This document shows positions 59,972 through 64,000 of a stretch of 64,000 nt of DNA, piece after piece. How positions within the stretch are numbered: position 1 is the stretch's first letter; every line of letters starts with the position of its first letter. This DNA is from Mangrovibacterium marinum. Its GTDB lineage: Bacteria; Bacteroidota; Bacteroidia; Bacteroidales; Prolixibacteraceae. The notes under the pieces were generated by a model. That model had not been told where the DNA came from, did not search any database, and saw only the letters and a program-made list of their open reading frames with translations. Position numbers and translations under genes: made by a program. The stretch lies in assembly GCF_003046625.1 (NCBI RefSeq), contig NZ_QAAD01000005.1, positions 62,001-126,000 of the forward strand, given 5' to 3'.

Positions 59972-60868
59972 TTAGTTCAACGACCGATATTCAGCCGGCG
60001 ACAATCCCACCTGCTTCTTGAACATGCGCGTAAAATGCTGCGGATGTTTGAAGCCCAGCTCGTAAGCTATTTCACTGATTGATTTGCTGGCGTCGAAGAG
60101 GCGTTCTTTGGCAAAATCAATCATTTTTTGCTGAATATGCTCCTGGGCTGACTTGCCGGTTTCCTTTTTTAATAAATCTCCCAGGTAGTTGGCCGAAAGA
60201 AATAGCTTTTCGGCACAGTAACGAACGGTTGGCGCTCCGTTTTCGAGGGCCATTTCACTGGCAAAATAATCGTCCACTATTTTTTCAAAGCGGGCCAACA
60301 CATCTTTGTTGACATGACTGCGGGTAACAAACTGCCGCTCGTAAAAGCGTTTGCAATAATTGAGGAACAGTTCCAGGTACGATACAATTAAGGTTTTGCT
60401 ATGGGTGTCGATGGCATGTTCCAGTTCGTATTGAATGTTTTCAAAGCATTGGTTGATGATTGCCCGTTCGCGGGCCGACAGGTGCAGCGCTTCGTTCACG
60501 TCGTACGAAAAGAAAGTGTAGTTTTTGATCTGTTTGCCTAAGGAGGTGCCGTGAATCAGGTCGGGGTGAAAAAGTAAGGCGGTACCGGAGCCTTTTTGTT
60601 TTTCACCATTACTTTCAACGCCATAAACCTGCCCCGGCGATATAAAAATCAAGCTGCCTTCCTCGTAGTCGTAATTGTTAATGCCATAAGTGATATTGCC
60701 GCATTTGATATCTTTCAGGAAGATGGTGTAAAGGCCCATTTGCGCCTTGAAATAGCAAAAGGGATCTACTTTCGAAAAATCGACAATACTCACTAAAGGG
60801 TGCAGGGTTTCCTGTCCAACCAAATTGTTGTATTCGTTTACGGAATTGATTTTCAAAATCTCGCTCAT
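59972..60868 (-). CDS. AraC family transcriptional regulator
   Basis: A 298-residue regulator. Residues about 1-165 form a cupin-like sensor domain (GNITYGINNYDYEEGSLIFISPGQVYGVES). The C-terminal double helix-turn-helix is at about 205-298 (VRYCAEKLFLSANYLGDLLKKETG; SISEIAYELGFKHPQHFTRMFKKQVGLSPAEYRSL). The frame reaches 61000, but the ATG at 60868 starts the domain normally and lies after a -7 box. It is divergent from the DUF3737-lyase-MATE operon, and four regularly spaced repeats between them are probable binding sites. Confidence 0.93.
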   Translation of the reverse strand: MSEILKINSVNEYNNLVGQETLHPLVSIVDFSKVDPFCYFKAQMGLYTIFLKDIKCGNITYGINNYDYEEGSLIFISPGQVYGVESNGEKQKGSGTALLFHPDLIHGTSLGKQIKNYTFFSYDVNEALHLSARERAIINQCFENIQYELEHAIDTHSKTLIVSYLELFLNYCKRFYERQFVTRSHVNKDVLARFEKIVDDYFASEMALENGAPTVRYCAEKLFLSANYLGDLLKKETGKSAQEHIQQKMIDFAKERLFDASKSISEIAYELGFKHPQHFTRMFKKQVGLSPAEYRSLN

Positions 60869-60890
60869 CGCCTTAATTTTTTGTACCCGA

Positions 60891-60898
60891 CAAAGGTA
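60891..60898 (-). promoter_or_regulatory. Candidate -7 box for the AraC-type regulator gene
   Basis: CAAAGGTA reads TACCTTTG on the minus strand, fitting TAnnTTTG, 23 bp before the start codon. Copy 1 of the operator repeats begins 40 bp upstream. Confidence 0.5.
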
Positions 60899-60937
60899 AG
60901 CAACTATACGCAACTGTTTTAATCCGATTTTCAGTTT

Positions 60938-61042
60938 CCGTAATGTTGGTAGCTCTCTCCGTAATTTGGGTAGTTCTCCGGTTGCGGGCTGAAAATTCAT
61001 TTCCGTAAAAAGGGTAAGTAATCCGGTAATCGGGGTAGTTCT
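60938..61042 (+). promoter_or_regulatory. Four-copy operator array in two 21-bp spaced pairs
   Basis: The motif CCGTAATnnGGGTAGTTCT occurs at 60938-60956, 60959-60977, 61003-61021 (degenerate) and 61024-61042. Distances between copies are 21, 44 and 21 bp. Direct repeats with a 21-bp period are the classic arrangement for AraC-family half-sites. Copy 4 ends at about the -33 position relative to a near-consensus -7 box GATCTTTG at 61060-61067, as expected for an activator touching RNA polymerase. Confidence 0.7.
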
Positions 61043-61059
61043 GTTCTGATCCGATGGCG

Positions 61060-61067
61060 GATCTTTG
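61060..61067 (+). promoter_or_regulatory. Weak -7 box of the DUF3737 operon
   Basis: GATCTTTG differs from TAnnTTTG by one base at the first position, and no TTTG lies at -33. Weak core plus adjacent operators fits an activator-dependent promoter. The start codon follows 34 bp later. Confidence 0.5.
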
Positions 61068-61100
61068 TATCCGGAAAATTCAGATACAAATTAGAAGAAC

Positions 61101-61958
61101 ATGAAAACAATAGAAAACACGTCTTTCGGCGGCGAAAGACCTTTATTTGCAGAACAGGGTTTAGAAGTTAAAAACGTCAAATTTCTTCCGGGAGAGTCAG
61201 CTTTGAAGGAAGCCGGTAATATTCGAGCCGTAAACTGTGAGTTTTCTGGCAAATATCCGTTTTGGCACAACACCAATTCGGTCATTGAGGACAGCGTATT
61301 TTTGCCGGGCGGACGAGCTGCGATATGGTATTGTAAGGATATCCGCATGGTGAATACCCGGGGGGATGCGCCCAAAATGTTTCGCGAAATTGATGGGTTG
61401 ACCCTCGACAACGTTCAGTTGACCGATGCTGCGGAATGCGCGTGGTGGTGTCGAAACATTGCGCTGTCCCATGTTGAAGTTCAAAACGGCGATTACATTT
61501 TCAAGAGCTGCCGGAATATCCGCATCTGCGACTTTAAATTGCAAGGAAACTATTCCTTTCAATACACCCAAAATGTGGTGATCCGCAATGCGCACATTCA
61601 ATCCAAAGATGCCTTCTGGAATACCGAAAATGTGGCGGTTTACGATTCGGTTCTGGAAGGTGAGTATTTGGGATGGCATTCGAAAAACCTGCGCCTGGTG
61701 AATTGTGTGATCAGTGGCACGCAACCCTTGTGTTATGCCGAAAACCTGGTGATGGAGAATTGTACGATGAAAGAAGATGCTGATTTAGCGTTCGAATATA
61801 CGACGGTACAAGCTGAAATCAATAGCCCGGTTGTCAGTATTAAAAATCCAGGAGGAGGCGAGATCATGGCGGAAAGTATTGGTGAGATCATCATTGATGA
61901 ACACTGCAAAAATCCCGGTGATTGTAAGATAACTGTTAAAAATGAAGTGACTGTCTGA
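61101..61958 (+). CDS. DUF3737 beta-helix protein
   Basis: A 285-residue cytosolic protein of the DUF3737 family, predicted right-handed beta-helix made of short repeats with alternating hydrophobic residues (NIRAVNCEFSGKYPFWHN, DIRMVNTRGDAPKMF, NIALSHVEVQNGDYIFKS, NVVIRNAHIQSKDAFWNT, NLRLVNCVISGTQPLCY). Start MKTIENTSFGGERPLFAEQG is typical. No enzymatic role is established. First gene of a three-gene operon; its stop is separated from the PLP enzyme start by 3 bp. Confidence 0.93.
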   Translation: MKTIENTSFGGERPLFAEQGLEVKNVKFLPGESALKEAGNIRAVNCEFSGKYPFWHNTNSVIEDSVFLPGGRAAIWYCKDIRMVNTRGDAPKMFREIDGLTLDNVQLTDAAECAWWCRNIALSHVEVQNGDYIFKSCRNIRICDFKLQGNYSFQYTQNVVIRNAHIQSKDAFWNTENVAVYDSVLEGEYLGWHSKNLRLVNCVISGTQPLCYAENLVMENCTMKEDADLAFEYTTVQAEINSPVVSIKNPGGGEIMAESIGEIIIDEHCKNPGDCKITVKNEVTV

Positions 61959-61961
61959 TTG

Positions 61962-63143
61962 ATGCAATACAACTTTGACGAAATTATAATTCGCAAGGAA
62001 AGCAATTCCTACAAGTGGGACAGCAATCCAGCTCCCGATATTCTGCCATTATGGGTGGCCGATATGGATTTTAAAACGGCGCCGGCTATTGTTGAAGCCC
62101 TTGCCCGGCGTGTACAGCATGCTGTGTTTGGTTACGCCAAAGTTCCCGATGCCTATTACAAAGCGGTGATCAGCTGGTTTAAGCGCAGGCACAATTTCAC
62201 GGTCGAGCAGGATTGGATTCTGTACACAACCGGGGTGGTGCCCGCCATCTCAGCAATTATTTTGGCGATGACCACGCCCGGTGATAAAGTGCTGGTGCAG
62301 GAGCCGGTGTATAACTGCTTTTTCTCATCCATTCGCAACAACCAATGTCAGGCCGTTTCAAATGACCTGATTTACAAAGACGTAAAATATACCATCGATT
62401 TTGACGATTTGGAGCGAAAGGCAGCGGACCCGCAGGTGACGCTGATGCTTTTGTGCAACCCGCATAACCCGGCAGGCCGCGCCTGGACAAAGGACGAACT
62501 GCTGCGGATCGGTGAAATTTGTTTCCGCCACGACGTGTTGGTGGTTTCGGATGAAATTCATTGCGATTTGGTTTATCCCGGTCGTACCCATATTCCTTTT
62601 GCATCCTTGGGACAGCAGTTCCTGGAGAATTCAGTAACCTGTATCGCGCCAAGCAAATCCTTCAACCTGGCCGGATTGCAGGTTGCCAACATCTTTGCAT
62701 TTGACCCGGAATACCGAAAGCGAATTGATAAAGCGATTAATATTAACGAGGTGTGTGATATTAATCCGTTTGCTGTTGAAGGACTGATTGCCGCTTACAC
62801 AAACCCGGATTCAGAACGTTGGCTAGACGAGTTGAAAGTATACTTGCTGGAAAATTATCGTTTGGTGGAGGCTTTTTTAGCGCAGAACTTACCGCAGTTT
62901 CCGCTCTTGCCATTGGAAGCTACTTACCTGGTGTGGATCAATACGGCGGTACTGAACAAGTCGTCGGAAGAATTGATTCAATTTATGCTGGAAAGTGAGC
63001 ATGTTTGGCTGAATGAAGGAATCGTTTACGGTCAGGCAGGTGAAGGTTTCATTCGTTTAAATATTGCTTGCCCCCGGGCAGTTTTACAAGAAGGGTTGGG
63101 GCGAATTAAAAAGGCATTTGATAAACTGATTGCAGCAAACTAA
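61962..63143 (+). CDS. MalY/PatB-type PLP-dependent C-S lyase or aminotransferase
   Basis: A 393-residue class I/II PLP enzyme of the PatB/MalY group, which typically cleaves cystathionine or other cysteine S-conjugates. Motifs: [17 protein letters not shown] (a group hallmark), [47 protein letters not shown] lysine in [12 protein letters not shown], and a C-terminal [13 protein letters not shown] 61962 is chosen; a TTG lies one codon earlier. It is tightly coupled to the DUF3737 gene and followed 82 bp later by a MATE transporter. Confidence 0.93.
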   Translation: MQYNFDEIIIRKESNSYKWDSNPAPDILPLWVADMDFKTAPAIVEALARRVQHAVFGYAKVPDAYYKAVISWFKRRHNFTVEQDWILYTTGVVPAISAIILAMTTPGDKVLVQEPVYNCFFSSIRNNQCQAVSNDLIYKDVKYTIDFDDLERKAADPQVTLMLLCNPHNPAGRAWTKDELLRIGEICFRHDVLVVSDEIHCDLVYPGRTHIPFASLGQQFLENSVTCIAPSKSFNLAGLQVANIFAFDPEYRKRIDKAININEVCDINPFAVEGLIAAYTNPDSERWLDELKVYLLENYRLVEAFLAQNLPQFPLLPLEATYLVWINTAVLNKSSEELIQFMLESEHVWLNEGIVYGQAGEGFIRLNIACPRAVLQEGLGRIKKAFDKLIAAN

Positions 63144-63225
63144 GCAGCTTTGTCCGACTGCTTACTGCTGTGATCAGATGCAGAGAATTATCCGTGTTTT
63201 TTGACTAACGGTAGGGAAAAATCGA

Positions 63226-64000
63226 TTGAAAAAAAGTGATTACCTGTTGTCGCTTATCCAAAATAAGCAGGCAATGACATTCATGCAGCAACTGCGGTTA
63301 GCGGTATTGATGAGTGTGCCGGCTATTATTGCGCAGGTTTCATCCATTGTTATGCAATATATTGATGCATCGATGGTGGGAAGCCTTGGAGCGAATGCTT
63401 CAGCTTCCATTGGTTTGGTCATTTCGTCGACCTGGTTGTTTTGGGGCATTAGTACGACATTTGCAGCTGGCTTTTCGGTGCAGGTTGCCCATTTGATTGG
63501 TGCCGGCAATCCATCCGGCGCGCGATCGGTTTTGCGGCAGGCGTTATTGTCGAACGTGCTGTTTAGTACTGTGTTGATGGTCATTGGTATTGCTGTCAGC
63601 TCAAAGCTTCCTTACTGGTTGGGCGGAGAAGAGGCCATCGCCGGCGACGCTTCCATGTATTTCCTGATTTTTGTGTGCTCGCTGCCGGCGCTGCAACTAA
63701 ATTCACTGGCCGGGGGAATGCTGCGAAGTAGCGGAAATATGCATATCCCGAGCATCCTGAATGTGCTGATGTGTTTTCTGGATGTCTGCTTCAACCTGTT
63801 ACTCATCTTTCCCTCGCGCCAAGTGCTGCTTGGTGGTTTTACGATAAACATTCCCGGAGCAGATCTGGGCGTGGTGGGTGCTGCCCTGGGAACTGCTTTG
63901 GCTTACCTGTTAACGGCTGCGGCACTGTTGCTGTATCTGTTCACCCAGGATCCCAACTTGCGCCTGACAAGCGAAAAAGGCAGCTATTTGCCGGAGAAGG
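63226..64000 (+). CDS. MATE family efflux transporter (partial)
   Basis: First 258 codons of a multidrug and toxin extrusion-type antiporter; the frame leaves the window. Multiple membrane spans are visible (LRLAVLMSVPAIIAQVSSIV, SIGLVISSTWLFWGIST, ALLSNVLFSTVLMVIGIAVS), with the family features VMQYIDASMVGSLG, VAHLIGAGNPSGARSVLRQ, LAGGMLRSSGNMHIPSILNV and DLGVVGAALGTALAYL. Starts: TTG 63226 (KKSDYLLSLIQNKQAMTF, a plausible N-terminus) or ATG 63274. Probably the export part of the operon with DUF3737 and PLP-enzyme genes; substrate unknown. Confidence 0.9.
   Translation, partial: MKKSDYLLSLIQNKQAMTFMQQLRLAVLMSVPAIIAQVSSIVMQYIDASMVGSLGANASASIGLVISSTWLFWGISTTFAAGFSVQVAHLIGAGNPSGARSVLRQALLSNVLFSTVLMVIGIAVSSKLPYWLGGEEAIAGDASMYFLIFVCSLPALQLNSLAGGMLRSSGNMHIPSILNVLMCFLDVCFNLLLIFPSRQVLLGGFTINIPGADLGVVGAALGTALAYLLTAAALLLYLFTQDPNLRLTSEKGSYLPEK

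Overview
The window looks like chromosome of a Bacteroidota bacterium, probably of the Marinilabiliales/Prolixibacteraceae type. This is inferred from a SusC/SusD glycan-uptake locus, TAnnTTTG-type -7 promoter boxes in place of sigma70 promoters, the lack of Shine-Dalgarno sites, a periplasmic PD40/OmpA protein and an Mla system of the MlaE-MlaF-MlaD type. No rRNA, tRNA, CRISPR array, prophage or intact insertion sequence was seen. Both ends cut genes: kdsA on the left and a MATE transporter on the right.

Layout. 1-9.2 kb: housekeeping and signalling genes (kdsA, pdxH, a thioredoxin-like protein, a sensorless hybrid histidine kinase with a lone receiver protein, an ATP-grasp-like protein, a PorE-like OmpA protein, a pirin). 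9.5-17.9 kb: a minus-strand pectin-type utilization locus (PL1 pectate lyase, SusC, SusD, beta-helix surface lipoprotein). 18.6-22.8 kb: a glycine betaine/proline-type ABC importer preceded by an outer-membrane beta-barrel gene. 23.2-26.1 kb: MarR regulator, DUF302 protein, pterin dehydratase, FMN reductase, beta-carbonic anhydrase. 26.2-29.9 kb: a coupled hrpB-DUF2293-ychJ operon. 30.1-34.1 kb: mlaE-mlaF-mlaD and an unknown 491-residue protein. 34.2-45.5 kb: S41 peptidase, Pif1-like helicase with RecQ-type tail domains, lipoate ligase, a small lipoprotein, a three-domain AraC regulator, an acyl-CoA synthetase, a Mut7-C gene broken by an in-frame TGA, and a half-length degenerate DEAD-box protein. 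This part also carries dispersed repeats and palindromes.

45.9-59.6 kb is a single minus-strand cobalamin operon of 17 genes: cbiX, cbiM, N, Q, O, A, C, D, E, T, L, F, G, H, J, a cobD-like aminotransferase and a Met8/SUMT fusion. It is headed by a recognisable cobalamin riboswitch with a promoter box at its 5' edge. The gene set is the anaerobic (early cobalt insertion) route plus the CbiMNQO cobalt importer. Late steps (cbiB, cbiP, cobU/S/T) are not in the window.

60-64 kb holds an AraC-family regulator divergent from a DUF3737-PLP lyase-MATE efflux operon. Their shared intergenic region carries four copies of a 19-bp motif in two pairs. Each pair has a 21-bp period, and the last copy reaches the -33 region of the efflux operon. 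This is the most convincing candidate for an undescribed regulated system here. Other points of interest are LacI-like palindromes and 21-bp spaced repeats in the pectin locus, the DUF4242-cyclase-AraC protein, the interrupted Mut7-C gene, and a 16-bp perfect hairpin beside a repeat shared between 39.3 and 43.9 kb.
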